Notes: generated from the letters alone by a model not told the origin. A stretch of DNA of 64,000 bases from Candidatus Altimarinota bacterium (GCA_028713225.1 JAQTOS010000005.1:78130-142129); one strand, 5' to 3'; shown: positions 1-16,463, numbered from the stretch's first letter. A program made the numbers and translations.

Positions 1-635
1 CAAAAGCTGCTCCAGTTGAATCAAGTATTCCAGATTGGTTAAAAGATTCTTTAAGTACAACTGAAACTAAAGAAGAAGTTGCTACAGAAATACAAGAAGA
101 AAGTGTTGATGAAATTTTAGCAAAAGATATGGCAGAGGATGCAATTGTTTCTAAAAAAGATGAAACAAAAATCCCAGATTGGTTATCTTGAAGCTTAAAA
201 GAATCTCCATCAGAAGAAAAAATAGAAGAAACAAAATTACCAGATTGGTTGTCAGGTTCTATGGATAATGAAACTAAATCTGATAATAGTGAAACTTCTC
301 TTGATGAAGATTTAATAGAATTTAACGAAGTTCCAACTACAACAGAAGCAAAATTACCAGATTGGTTAATGGAAAATGATTCTGACACAAGCAAAACTGA
401 AGAAATTCCAGAAGAAGAATTAAAAGTTGTAGAAAGTGATGAAAATCCTTTCTCAAATCTTATCTTTGATAAAGAAGAAACTAAAGAAACAATTATTCCT
501 AGTTGGGATGAAGTAGTTAAAAAAGAGCCAAAAGCTAAAAAAGAACATGCTCCAAAACCTACAAAAACAACTGATAAAAAAACAACAACTCCTACTTTGA
601 AGAAAAAAGCTCCAAAAGAAAAAGTTGAGGAATAA
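1..635 (+). CDS. Acidic PDWL-repeat protein, 5' end missing
   Basis: The frame is open from the left edge to a TAA at 633-635 if the TGA at 189-191 is read as glycine. The protein is rich in Glu, Asp, Ser and Thr, and its last 40 or so residues are Lys/Pro-rich. A short motif, (I/L)PDWL, recurs at nt 30, 174, 240 and 357, with a degenerate IPSWD at 498. The spacers are acidic and probably disordered. I do not recognise a family. The repeats could be short linear docking motifs on a flexible linker, which is inference. The start lies outside the window. Confidence 0.8.
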
Positions 636-641
636 GTATAT

Positions 642-667
642 GTAGGGAATGAATATTTTCGTTCCAC
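642..667. repeat. Degenerate GTAGGGAA palindrome (REP-like)
   Basis: It begins GTAGGGAATGA and ends TCGTTCCAC, giving an imperfect hairpin with one G-T pair in the core arms (646-652 with 659-665). It resembles the better copies at 14430, 19181, 19232 and 49744. It lies directly after the stop of the PDWL-repeat gene. Confidence 0.5.
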
Positions 668-675
668 ATAATAAA

Positions 676-755
676 ATGGGAATGGAAATATTTATAAATA
701 AAAAGAAACGATTTTAAAATCGTTTCTTTTTATTTATAAATATTTCCATTCTCAT
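676..755. terminator. Long perfect hairpin between convergent genes
   Basis: Positions 680-715 and 716-751 are perfect reverse complements with no loop, and pairing continues outward with a G-T pair. The hairpin separates the PDWL-repeat gene (+) from the pseudouridine synthase gene (-). The stop and last codons of the minus gene lie inside one arm. T-rich stretches in the arm suit a two-way terminator. Confidence 0.75.
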
Positions 756-1399
756 AATTTTAAATCTCATAATTCGTATTCTCAGATACTTACTCTTTTT
801 AGATAAACTACTTTATTATCAACAGCTTCAAGCATTTTTTTGATTTGATGAAATTTTCATTCACTTATGCTCAAATATATTTCATCATCAGAAATTGTTT
901 CTAGGATTGCTGGTTTTGTAATAAATTCATCAATTTTTAATCAATTTTCTAATTTTTCTATATCTTTTTTATTTAATGCTTTTTCTATTTTTACGTAATA
1001 TTTTTTGTAAATATCTTTCTTGGGACTTATTAATTTATGTGTAAAATCTCAATCATTTGTAAGCAGTAAAAGCCCTTCAGTATCTACATCAAGTCTACCA
1101 ACTGGAGAAAGTAAATTTACATAAGGACAATCGTCAAGTAAACTTCTATAACTTTGATATTTTGCTTCAGGTTTATTTGAACTTAGATAATCTGCAGGTT
1201 TATGAAGAGCTATATATACAAATTCTTTAGCTTCAAATTCTTCTTCTCATATTCTCAAATCATCACCCCATTCTATTTTGTAATCTGGACTTATTACAAG
1301 ATTATCATTTACTTCTACAAGTCAGTCTTTTATAAGTTTTACCACATCTTTTCTTGATCCATATCACAAGTTTGATAGGTATTTATCTATTCTTATCAT
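734..1399 (-). CDS. RsuA/RluB-family pseudouridine synthase
   Basis: Isomerises a specific uridine in ribosomal RNA to pseudouridine. The 221-residue protein has an N-terminal S4 RNA-binding region (MIRIDKYLSNLGYGSRKDV, residues 1-48) and the catalytic motif GRLDVDTEG at 101-109, in which D104 is the expected nucleophile. It continues LLLLTNDGDFTHKL, as in the RsuA/RluB/RluE/RluF group. Ten or more in-frame TGA codons sit at glycine positions. The ATG at 1397-1399 starts the S4 domain cleanly. It is convergent with the upstream gene, and its stop lies in the shared hairpin. Which rRNA position it modifies cannot be told from sequence. Confidence 0.9.
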
Positions 1400-1502
1400 T
1401 TTATTTAGATTATTAATTTATTATTAATTTTGCATAATATAATCTTTTTTTGTATTTTTTGAAATTTTTATATAATTAATTCAAATTTTAAAATAACAAT
1501 TT

Positions 1503-2570
1503 ATGAAAAAAGTTTTAATTTTAACAGGATCTTATGGATCTGGGCACAATAGAGCAGCTCGTGTTCTCGAAAAGCAACTTATAGCAGAATGAAATCAAGT
1601 TTTAATTCTGGATATAGTTGATTTTTTGAATGAAAATTCTATGAAATCTGGAAATATTACTAAGAGTTTTTATGAAGATTTCTGTGAAAAATATAAAAAA
1701 GTATGGGAAATTACATTTAATATTATTGATGATGCTACTGTAAAGAGATTTCTTTATGGTATTAAATATCCAATTTTTCAATCTAGATTTGATGATTTTG
1801 TACAGACTTATGAACCTGATGTAGTTTTGTCAGTTTTTCCTTTTTGGCAGGGATTTATCAAGCATTATTTGAAAAAATATGAAAAAACTTTTAAAACTGG
1901 AGTTTTTATCACGGATTCTATAAATATTCACTCTATTTGGTATTTAGATAAGGATTATATAGATTATTATTTTGTTATTGATAAATTAACAAAGTGAGAA
2001 TTTATAGAAAAATTTAATCATACAAAAGATAATATAATAGTTTCATTTTTTCCTTTGGAATCAGATTTCTTTTTAGATAGAGAAGAAATAAAAGTGAAAA
2101 ATATAATTTTACTTTTAACTTCTCAAGAAGAAAATTTTATTTTAGATTTACTTGAAATATTAAAGACAAGAAAAGAATTTAATATAAATATTTTAGCTGG
2201 AAGAAATAAAGTATTATTCTCTTATGTAAGCCAATTTTACACTGATATTGATAATTTCAAATTTTATCCATTTTTTGATATAAAATCAGAACTTAAAAAT
2301 ATAGATTTAGTTATTTCCAAACCAGGTTGAGCAATAATTTCAGAATGTATAGCAAATGATGTTCCTGTAATTATTCCAACTTTTATAGCTGGACAAGAAG
2401 AAGGGAATAAGCTTTTAGTAGAACTTGGAGAAGTATGATTTTTTGAACCAGATGCTAAAAAAATAGATTTTGCTTTGAGATATTTAGATTTTTCTAAATT
2501 TATTCCAAACTTCAGAAAAATAAAAAATAAAGATTCAACTAAAATTATAATAGATACATTAATGAATTAA
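1503..2570 (+). CDS. GT28 glycosyltransferase, MGDG synthase/UgtP-like
   Basis: The 355-residue GT-B protein probably transfers a sugar to a lipid acceptor at the inner membrane face. The N-terminal GSYGSGHNRAA (residues 9-19) matches the glycine-rich loop of the MGDG synthase/diacylglycerol glucosyltransferase family. The C-terminal KPGGAIISECIANDVPVIIP (about 273 on) is the donor-nucleotide-binding part of GT28 enzymes, and one glycine of its GG pair is TGA. It is shorter than typical UgtP. A MurG-like role is less likely because a better murG lies at 42310-43341. The start is the first ATG after an AT-rich leader. A terminator follows the stop. Confidence 0.8.
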
Positions 2571-2584
2571 AAAATATTTTTTCT

Positions 2585-2613
2585 TTGACATAAAGAGTTA
2601 TTTAATTATAAAT
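2585..2613 (+). promoter_or_regulatory. Near-consensus promoter overlapping a terminator hairpin
   Basis: TTGACA (2585-2590), a 16-bp spacer and TATAAA (2607-2612). The spacer and -10 box lie within the terminator hairpin of the upstream gene. The AAA+ gene starts 33 bp after the -10 box. Confidence 0.6.
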
Positions 2614-2628
2614 AACTCTTATTTTTTT
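2593..2628 (+). terminator. Rho-independent terminator after the GT28 gene
   Basis: Perfect 12-bp arms (2593-2604 with 2609-2620), loop ATTA, followed by a T run at 2622-2628. It overlaps the promoter of the next gene. Confidence 0.75.
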
Positions 2629-2645
2629 ATAAAAAATTGAGTTTT

Positions 2646-4868
2646 ATGACAGAAAAATGACCTAAATTGTATAATGTTCCTGAATTAGCAGAAGATTTAA
2701 AAGATTGTATAAAAATAGAAAAAGATCCTAAAAAAAAGATAGATTTGATTACAAATTATCTAAATTCTCTAAAAAAAGATAAAAAAATAAATATAGAAGT
2801 ATTAAATGTAATTGCAAGAATGCTTTCTAAGCAGTATGAAAAATTTGAATGAGATGCAAAAACAATAAGCCCTCATGATATTGAATTTAATTTACTTTCT
2901 CCTCTTTCTAAAAGGAAAGTAGTAGCTCGTGATTTTATCAAAAAATTTCCATTTAAGGAAGATAGAAAAAAAATATTAAATGATTTAAATTCTTTATCAC
3001 ATGTTGATGAGTTATTTGAAAACCTTGATTCTATTTGATTTGACCAAACACTTATTCAAGTTTTTAATTTATTTGTTAGGGAAAAAGATACATCTGATCT
3101 AGCTACTTTACAATCTATTTTTGAAACTGAGCTAGATGAAGCGCAAAAAAATATTTTTACTGAAATACTTGAGGCTTGAAGAATACCTAACTCAATTTTA
3201 AATAACTTTGAAAGGTTTTTATATGAATCTGATGAAAATGCAGTTGATTTTAATGTACAAAATAATGGGAAATATATTCAAGAAAAAGTAGATTGACTAT
3301 TATTAATGCAAGAAACTGATAGAAAAAAGGTTTCTGATATTAATCCATTTATGCTTGATTTAGATTTTGATACTGGATTGAAATTATTTTCATTTCATAG
3401 ATTTAGAGAAATATATAATAATAATTTTTTTAAAATTGCTAATAGTTTAATTAATAGCACTGATATTTGATGAGAAAATCCCGTTAAGGTTGATATTTAT
3501 AAGATAGATATGAAAAAATTATATTCATTATCAAAATCAACTCGAACAGTTGAATCAAAAGAATTACAATATGCATATCAATTTATAATGGACTGGGATA
3601 TATCAAATGCATGATTATCAGAAGATGATATATTTAATATAGCAAAAATTGTTGATACTGAATTAGATTCTTTTCACCTTGTGAAACCTAGAATATCTAA
3701 TTCTTACGAACATCCAGTAAAATCATGACCAGAAAGATTTAACTACAAAGGTTACTTTTCAAAATCTGGAAATAAATTTCTAGAATGAAATATAGTATCG
3801 TTGGAAGAAGATAAAATTTGAAAAGATAAGAAAAAAATGATTAGATTAACTTTGTCAGATACCAATCAAGATGAATATATATATCTTATAACTCAAATAA
3901 GTTATTATATAAAACATAAAAAATTTATAGATAAACATCAATTATATTTTTCAATCTATGATGAATATAATAAAAATACTTTTGAATGAGATAGATTATA
4001 TGATCCTCATACATTTGAAGAACAATATGCAAATATTTTAGAAAATCTCGTTATTCCACTTTCAGTTGAAGCTAAAAATTTATGATTAAAAGCTAGAAGT
4101 ACTTCTCTTGTATGAATTTACTGAACAGGGAAAAGTCAACATATGTTAAGTTTATTAAAAGGAAAAACTTTTGATTATAATTGAAAAAACTTCAATTTAA
4201 ATGCCAATGTTATAAATATTGACTTAAATTTTTTTAAAGCCATTTTAACTACTCCAATTTGATGAATTAAATCAAGACTTGATAAAATATATGAAAATAC
4301 AGGAGCTCCGATATTATTATCTATAGAGGATATTGATACTCTTGTTAATGAAAAAAAACATGATGTAAATGACGAAATAGCACAAGCTATGACTATATTT
4401 TTTGAATGAGTATGATCTACTCCAGTTTATGTTATATCAACAGCAAATGATCCAACAAAATTATCAGAAAGACTTATTAGAGCAAATAGATTAGAAAACA
4501 CAGTTTATTATTGATTTCCAAATATAAAAGAGAAATTAAAAATTTTCCAAGACCATATTTCTGAAAGAAATCTTGATTTTCCTACTGAATTTATGGATTG
4601 AATAACTGATGAGAAATATTTTGTTAGTTGGACAGCTAGTAATATATGAAATTTTGTATCTAGATTATCGGATTTCATGAAAATTAGAAAAGAAATTTTT
4701 TGAGAAGAAGTGAAGCTTGATATGGAAATTATTAATAAGATTTATATGGATTCACATGTACCAGTTGCTGATATGAAGGAAACAGATGCAAAAATTCGTA
4801 AATGGATAGAAAATATGAAACCAAGTAATTTATCTAGTTGAGTAATGTGATTTAATACATCAAAATAA
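2646..4868 (+). CDS. AAA+ ATPase with a large unknown N-terminal region
   Basis: The protein has 740 residues. About the first 460 are unrecognised and helix-rich. A AAA+ module follows: Walker A GIYGTGKS at 490-497, Walker B LLSIEDID near 558, sensor-1 ISTAND near 597-602, and arginines in RLIRANR as candidate finger residues. Both flanking glycines of the P-loop are encoded by TGA. The layout resembles AAA+ proteins of the Cdc48/spastin-like remodelling type, but the N-terminal domain gives no clue to the substrate. It stands alone between terminators, so context does not help. Start: ATG at 2646 behind a good promoter. Confidence 0.75.
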
Positions 4869-4907
4869 TAAATCAAAAAAAGAGCTTAAGCTCTTTTTTT
4901 GATTTAT
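4868..4907. terminator. Perfect palindromic terminator
   Basis: Perfect 20-bp arms (4868-4887 and 4888-4907) around CTTAAG with A7 and T7 tracts. It ends the AAA+ gene and could work in both directions. Confidence 0.8.
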
Positions 4908-4960
4908 TTTAAAAAATCGTATAATGAAAAAAATAATTAATTAAAGATTATAAATTAGAT

Positions 4961-7066
<2,106 letters not shown>

Positions 7067-7149
7067 TTTGATTTTCATTTGATTTTTATTAAAAAAAGAT
7101 TATAAAGTCAACTTATTTTGCACTAAAATTAAATATTATAAATAATACT

Positions 7150-9564
7150 ATGAGTCAATTAGTTCCGGAGAGCGATGTAGAAGAGGTTTATGATAAAAAT
7201 ACAGATAGCTGGATTACTAAATGAGGTCCTAAAAAACCAAATATTCAAGTCCATACAGAAATTGAATATTGAGAAATTACGAAACCTGAAATAAAAAATC
7301 CTAATTTTACTAAATTATGGGAATCTAGATTATCTACTTTAAAATCAGTGGAGACACTTTTGGATTTTGATTCATCTTTACTAGATTCATTATCAAAAAT
7401 TTCAAATTCTATTTTTCCTGTTTGAAAATGAGAGAAGAAAAAAATAGTTATTTCTTCTGATTTGTTATCACATATAAGTAAAAATATAGAAGTTGATATT
7501 CATAAATATATAAATAATTCAGAATTTAAAGAAAAAGCTTTAGAGGCTTTAAAATTATCATGAAATTATTGATTTTTTATAGAGAGAACTGATATTGATG
7601 TTTTTACTGATAATGATGATGAATTTAATCAGTCTGAAATTTTCCCAGATTCAGATACTCGAAATATCAAATTTAATTTGGTTTTACTTCCGATGAATTT
7701 GGATATAAATAAATGAGAAACTACTTATAAAAATGCAGGTATTAGTACTTATTATTTAGAATATATTTGCAATAATTTACTTCATTTAGAAATTAAAGAA
7801 AAAAGATTTGATTTTGTAAGAGAAGTTTCAAGTAAAATAGATTTATCAAAATTATCAAATGTAGAATTATCAGAGTATTTTTCTTCAGGGAATTACCTAA
7901 ATTTTATATTTGAAAAACTTATTAAAGAGATTTTTATCCTTTCTAATTGATATATAGATAAGGAAATTTCAATATGAATTGCTTGATATATATTGAGATG
8001 AAATTTTGATATGGAATTTACTAATTTAAAAGATTTTTTTAATATTATCTCAAAAATAGTAAAGATTCCTTCATGAAATAATGAAATAATAGAAATAGAT
8101 TTAGAAGATCTTAAAAAAATAATTGAATCAAAAAATATAAGTATACAAAAATATATATTAAACCCATTATTTAAACAAAAAATTAGAGAAACTTTAAAAT
8201 TACCAAATAATTATTGACTTACAATTGATGAAGATAAGTCTAGAATTTTAATGATTCCTATTGATGATGGAGTAAAAAGATATTCTTGAATAGAAAAATC
8301 AAATGTAGAATTTATAATTTCAAATATTTTAAAGTTAGATACAAAAGATAAGAGAACATTATTTTTAAACAATATCGTTTCATCTATTGATTTATCAAAA
8401 TTTAGCGAAGAAGATTTAAATGCTAGATTTTCTTCATGAAATTATATAGGTTTTATATTTAATGAGCTTATAAAATATATTTTTAATTATGCAAAAGGAA
8501 ATTTAGATTTAGATATGGCAAAATCAGTAGCAGGAGCTTTATTTAGAGAAGATTTTAATTTTGTTAATTCTAATATAGCTTCTAATTTCAAGGAATCATT
8601 TTCATCTCAATTAGCTTTGAAATTGACAAGAGCTTATAGAATAGATGATGAATTAGGACAAAAATTTAGAACTTCAGTTGATTCATTGGAAGATTTATTA
8701 AATAAAAATTTATGAGTATTACCAAATGATATAGAAGTTAATAATTTTCGTAAAAGTTTTTCAAATGATATATTTACAAATTTTTCAGAAAATATAAAAA
8801 ATTCCTTTAAACTTGTATGAATAACTAATATTGATGAAAATATTATTAGATGATTATTTATATATGTAGTTCATAATTGAGATATAAAAAATCCTATGAA
8901 AAATTTTGTAGATTTAATTTTTTCTAAAATTCATACAAAACATAAAGAACTATCAAAATTATTTGCGTTTTTTAATTCTCAAGTAGTTCGAATATGAAAT
9001 GAAAGATATAATTATGCAAATCTTGAATTTAGAGATATAGAATTTAACGATTGAGAATATAGTGTAGAAAAAATTTTCAATATAATAAGAGAAAAATTAG
9101 ATAGGTATCATGATTTATGACCTAAAATAGCATCTGTATGAAGAGATTATAACGAACTAAATCGTTTCTTGGAATTAACAAATAAAAGCATAGATAAAAC
9201 TAAAGAATATATATCAGAGCAAGAGAAGTCTTTGCTAGACTTAAATTCTTGATTAGAAGTTCTTAGAAAAAATATTCCGACTTGAGTAATTGCAATTTTG
9301 AAAAAGAAAAAACATTTAGGAGAAATTTCTAAATTAGAACAAGCTAAAATAGAATTAGAAAATTCATTATCAAAAAAAAATAATAATTTAACTAAATTCA
9401 TTGATGAGAAACAGTTATATTTATCTAGAATTTCAGCAGATACTTCAAGAGCTGAAGTAATGCAATTAGAACAAGAAAAAAAGCTTTTGGAAGAGCAAAT
9501 AGAAAGAATAAAAGAGGATTTCTCAAATAATCTATTTTACTGACTTAGACAAGACAAAAAATAA
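7150..9564 (+). CDS. Large coiled-coil protein of unknown function
   Basis: 804 residues, no signal peptide and no clear membrane segment. It is rich in Asn, Ile, Lys and Ser. Two internal stretches look alike (around DLSKLSNVELSEYFSSGNYLN near residue 235 and DLSKFSEEDLNARFSSGNY near 415), suggesting an internal duplication of about 180 residues. The last 130 residues are a strongly charged coiled coil (LGEISKLEQAKIELENSLSKK and onward). I do not recognise it. A scaffold or cytoskeletal role is possible but is only inference. Confidence 0.75.
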
Positions 9565-9589
9565 GCATTCGAAAGATGCTTATTTTTTT
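9561..9589 (+). terminator. Terminator after the coiled-coil gene
   Basis: Stem ATAAGCAT/ATGCTTAT with loop TCGAAAG, then a T run. It begins within the stop codon. Confidence 0.7.
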
Positions 9590-9702
9590 GTTTTAAATTA
9601 CGAGTAAATCAATATAAAAGTCAAGAAGTTTTTTTGCATGAAGAGAATTAATATGATATTCTTTTATAGAGATTTAGAAAATAATTAAAACAAAAACAAA
9701 AT

Positions 9703-11928
9703 ATGAAGAAAATAATAGCATTACTTATTCTAATTAGTTTAAATTGAAATTTTGCACTTGCTTTAGCTGATGATACTTCTACTTGAAGTTCTTTTGTTGC
9801 AGAACAATCAAATCCAGATTTGATTGATAATACAGATATTTCAGTTCCTATAAATGAAGATACTTCTACTAGTTCTGATGATTCTAGTGAAACTCCTGTA
9901 GTTCAAACAAAAACATTAAATGAAAAAATTATTGATGCAATTAAAAATAAAACTCCTGTAAAAGAAGTAAAATCTACTCCTATTAAAGCAGTAGTAAAAA
10001 AAACAAGTTCTAATTGAAAAATTTTAGATAATTTTAAAAATAGAGAAAAATCATTACTTTTTAGTAATGAAGTTATATTTTCAGGTTCTAGTCTAGATTT
10101 ACTTAATACTTGAAAAAAAATGGATATTTTTTCAAGAATAAAAGAGAAAATAGCAGAGAATAGATCACAAGCAGAAACTGAAAATGAAGTTTTAACTAAA
10201 AGAATAGAGTCTTTATCTTGAGCTATATTTGATATAGATAGTGATATATCTGATACTGAAGATACTATTAGAAAAACAACTATTGATATTATAACTACTA
10301 CAAATGATATATCTGATACAGAAACTGAAATAGAAAATATTAGACAGAAAGTTGAAGCAAATAAAAAAATTATTTTAGAATATTTAGTACATCTTTATAA
10401 AACAGGTAATTTAGTTTATGATGAAGGGAAATTGGATTCAATAAGAACTATTTTATTATCTTGAGATGGCGATTTATGAGATGTATTATCAGATTATTAT
10501 TTTAAAAGTGTTATAGAAGTTACTGGACAAGAACTTATTGCAAAACATAGAAGTCTTATAAAAGATTTATTTCTAAAAAAGAAAGATTTAGAAAACAAAA
10601 AAGAAAGTTTAGCGGCACTTAGAAATGAACAATTAGTGCAAAAAACAACACTTTTACAAAAAAAAGCTTTGAGACAAAAAATTCTTGATATTACTCAAGG
10701 AAATAGTGATAAATATGTAGAATATATAAAAGAAAAGTTAGAGGCAGAAAAATCAGTTTCTTTGAAAATTTTACAACAAAAAATAACTTATAAAAATATA
10801 AAAGAAGATTTTTTGAAAGACAATAAATGTCCACGAGTTGATTTAGAAACTGGTGATATAACTTGAGATGTAAGTGATAGATGTAGAGAATTATCTATAG
10901 TTATCAAAAATGAAGCAGCTCTTGGAACTTTGGAAAAAGACAAATCAGGAAATTCATTTTCTTGGCCTATTGCTCCAACAAAATGAATTAGTGCATTTTT
11001 TCATGACCCAGAATATTTCAAAGCTCTTTGAAGTGAACATGAAGCTATCGATATAAGAGCTCCACAAGGAACTGATATAGTTGCTCCAGCTGATTGATAT
11101 GTAGTTTATATTAATCCACCTGTTGATGGAGGATACGCTTATGTTGCACTTAAACATGCTGATTGATTTCTTACAGTTTACTGACATATTAGTGAAACAG
11201 ATGTTAAAAAATATGATTTTATAAAAGCTTGAGAAGTATTTGCAAAAAGTGGATGATCTAAATGAACTAACTGAGCAGGTCCTATGACTTCAGGTCCACA
11301 TTTGCATTTTGAAATGATAAAAGATAAAGATTTCGTAGATCCACTTAATTATTTAGATTTAACTAAACTTGGACTTTGAAAATTACCAGATTCAAAATAT
11401 ATTTATAAATATGCTCGAGATTTCAAAGCTACTTATGGTTATAATTTATCTAATGTAGATTCATATAGTAAAAATACTTTTGTTCTTAATTGAAATAGCG
11501 AAGTAGATAGACAAAAAGATTTACTTTCTAAATATGCTTCGCCTATATTTTCAGATTGGAATATTTGGGTTGAAGAATCGCTTGATGCTAATCTAGATCC
11601 TAGTTTCGTAATGTGTATAGGTTTAGCTGAAACTGGTCTTGGTAGACATTTAAAATCTGGTTATAATGTATGAAATGTATGAAATACTGATTCATGAGAT
11701 GTTAGAATTTTTGGTTGAGCTAGAGCTTGAATAGATTGGATGACTAGAACTTTGAATAATAAATATTTAGGTAAATATAATGCTGTATCAATGCTTAGTA
11801 GATATGGAAATAATTCTGGCCCAATATATGCTTCTAGCCCAATAAATTGGCATAATAATATTATTAGATGTATGTCAGCATTAAAAGGAAAATCTATTCC
11901 AGATGATTATAATTTTAGACTTAGATAA
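9703..11928 (+). CDS. Exported M23 peptidase with coiled coil and lysozyme-like C-terminus
   Basis: A 741-residue cell-wall hydrolase. A signal peptide (residues 1-22) is followed by a Thr/Ser-rich linker and an EnvC-like coiled coil (about 130-380). The LytM/M23 domain has the zinc ligands H446 and D450 (HEAID) and HLHF at 533-536. The last 160 residues contain FVMCIGLAETGLG and YNVGNVGNTDSGD, which look like a lysozyme-type fold with a catalytic Glu. It may therefore cut both peptide and glycan strands, although inactive EnvC-like domains exist. It is followed closely by an MscS gene and a VirB2-like pilin gene, suggesting an envelope unit. Confidence 0.85.
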
Positions 11929-11943
11929 TTAATAATTTAATAT

Positions 11944-12867
11944 ATGAAAAAAATAATTTATATACTTCTAGCTTTTCTTAGTTTTGTAAATACAGTTTGA
12001 GCTGTTGATACAAGCTCTGCTGGACAAATGGCTTGAGACACAGGAAGTGCAGCAGGTTCTAATGCTTCAACTATAATTTTCAGTTTTTTGAATAGAGATT
12101 TCTTACTTTGACTTATTTCAGCTATAGTTGCAATTATAGCAACTTTCTTTCTACAAAAATATATAGAAAAGAAATTAGAACAATACTTGATAGAAAAATC
12201 AGGAACTTGAGAGGGGAAAGCAGAACTTTATGCTATTATTATAAGAACTACAAATATTTCTGTTTGGGCAATATGAATAATAACAGCTCTTAGTTTTATG
12301 TGAGTGGATTTAGCTATTTTTATGTGATGAATTGGTCTTTGAGTATGATTTGCTTTGCAAACATTTCTTAGCAATTTCTTATCTTGAATAATAATGGTTT
12401 TAAGTGGTTCATATAAAAATTGAGATACTATAGAAATTGCATGAAAAGTTTGAAAAATAAAAAAAATAGATACTTTTTCTACGACAGTTGAACAATTTGA
12501 TTGAATAAGATTTTTTGTTCCAAATGTAGATTTCTTGAAAAATATGGTTGAGAATTATAATGCAAATGATAGAAGAAGAACAGAAATAGAAATAGGTTTA
12601 GAATATGGTTCTGATATAGTAAAAGCAAAAACAATATTACTAAAGATAGTAGATAATTTTCCAAATATATTAAAAGAACCAGCTCCGAAAATAATAGTAA
12701 ATGAATTTTGAGATAATTCTATAAATGTAAAATTATGGTATTGGACCCTTATTACTGATAAAACATATTTCTCAACTAGATCTAATGTTATGGAAACTAT
12801 AAACCTAGCATTTAAACAGAATGATATTAGTATCCCTTTTCCACAAATTGTTCTTAATCAAAGATAA
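11944..12867 (+). CDS. MscS-family mechanosensitive channel with signal peptide
   Basis: Opens under membrane tension to release solutes. The 307-residue protein has an N-terminal signal sequence or helix, then three membrane helices. The pore helix is Gly/Ala-rich (MGGIGLGVGFALQTFLSNFLSG), followed by the MscS beta domain (SGSYKNGDTIEIAGKVGKI) and the alpha/beta C-terminus (FVPNVDFLKNMVENY). By my count 16 of its 25 glycines are TGA. It starts 15 bp after the M23 gene stop, so the two are probably cotranscribed. Confidence 0.93.
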
Positions 12868-12953
12868 TTTCTAAAAAAAGTTAAATAAATTTGCATTTAA
12901 TAGTCAAATTAATTATAATCATAAGTGTTTTATTTTATTAAACAATAATTTTT

Positions 12954-13316
12954 ATGACAAATAACATAAAAAAATCTTTATTCGCTGCTGCTTGAGTAGT
13001 TTTAGTTGCTCAAAATGAATTAACAAATGCTGCAATTAATTTTGGTGGAAACGCTGGAGTTAGTCAAAATTTACAATGATCTAATCAATCTGCAGATCAA
13101 TCAATCCAAACTCTTATTGGTAATGCTATGAATTTCTTATATATATTAGCTGTAGTTTATGGTATTTGGGGAGGTTTCCAAATATTAACAGCTGCTGGAG
13201 CTGATGATAAAGTTAAAAAAGGTAAAACTATACTTACTCAAGCTTTAATTGGTCTTGTTGTAATATGGTTAGCAAGTTCAGTTGTTCAATGGCTTGTTTG
13301 AGGAATACTTAAATAA
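12954..13316 (+). CDS. VirB2/TrbC-like small membrane pilin
   Basis: 120 residues: an N-terminal signal-like helix ending ANAAINF, then two hydrophobic helices joined by a short charged loop (LTAAGADDKVKKGKT). This is the layout of VirB2/TrbC pilins and of the many small two-helix pilin-like proteins in CPR genomes. No VirB4, VirD4 or other type IV secretion gene is in the window. It could be a pilin or a minor membrane protein of unknown use. A strong terminator follows. Confidence 0.7.
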
Positions 13317-13320
13317 TCAA

Positions 13321-13374
13321 TTAAAAGACAAATAAAAAAATTGGGATTATCCCAATTTTTTTATTTGTCTTTTT
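13321..13374. terminator. Two-way hairpin terminator
   Basis: Long arms (TTGGG/CCCAA core extended by A7/T7 and AAAAGACAAAT/ATTTGTCTTTT), loop ATTAT. It separates the convergent VirB2-like gene and the 73-residue membrane protein gene. Confidence 0.8.
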
Positions 13375-13595
13375 TAGTAATCATAATTGTCATCTTCATC
13401 TTTTTTCTTCATAATCATTCAAGCAAGTCCAAATCCGATTCAAACTCAAGTTAAAATTGATAGGAAAGTAAGAAATCAAGTATAAGCTTCAAGTAATATG
13501 AAATATCACAAACTAACATCTCACATAGCTAAATTTTCTATTACAACGATAAGTCCAATAACAAGAGAAATTCCAAAAAGTAGTTTATAAAACAT
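13374..13595 (-). CDS. Small two-helix membrane protein
   Basis: 73 residues, two hydrophobic helices (7-23 and about 32-61) and a charged tail KKKDEDDNYDY. Several TGA glycines fall inside the helices (LTGVGIGFGLAG). The layout is similar to LapA-type small membrane proteins, but the match is weak and no function is assigned. Confidence 0.65.
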
Positions 13596-13664
13596 GATTT
13601 TTAATAATTTTAAGATTTAAATTTTTTTCTTATTTTAAGAATTATATATTTTTTTTCAAATATA

Positions 13665-13692
13665 TTGTAAAAAAAGCCACTTTTATTATAAT
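13665..13692 (+). promoter_or_regulatory. Promoter of leuS
   Basis: TTGTAA (13665-13670), a 16-bp spacer, TATAAT (13687-13692). The leuS start is 29 bp further on. Confidence 0.55.
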
Positions 13693-13721
13693 AGGGCTCA
13701 AATTCTTTAGTTTTTAAATTG

Positions 13722-16460
<2,739 letters not shown>

Positions 16461-16463
16461 TAG

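Noticed and set aside
1503..2570. Second murG
   Set aside because: The N-terminal loop GSYGSGHNRAA matches lipid-sugar transferases, and a canonical murG is at 42310.
13719..13721. TTG start for leuS
   Set aside because: ATG codons at 13722 and 13728 follow immediately and fit the usual N-terminus.
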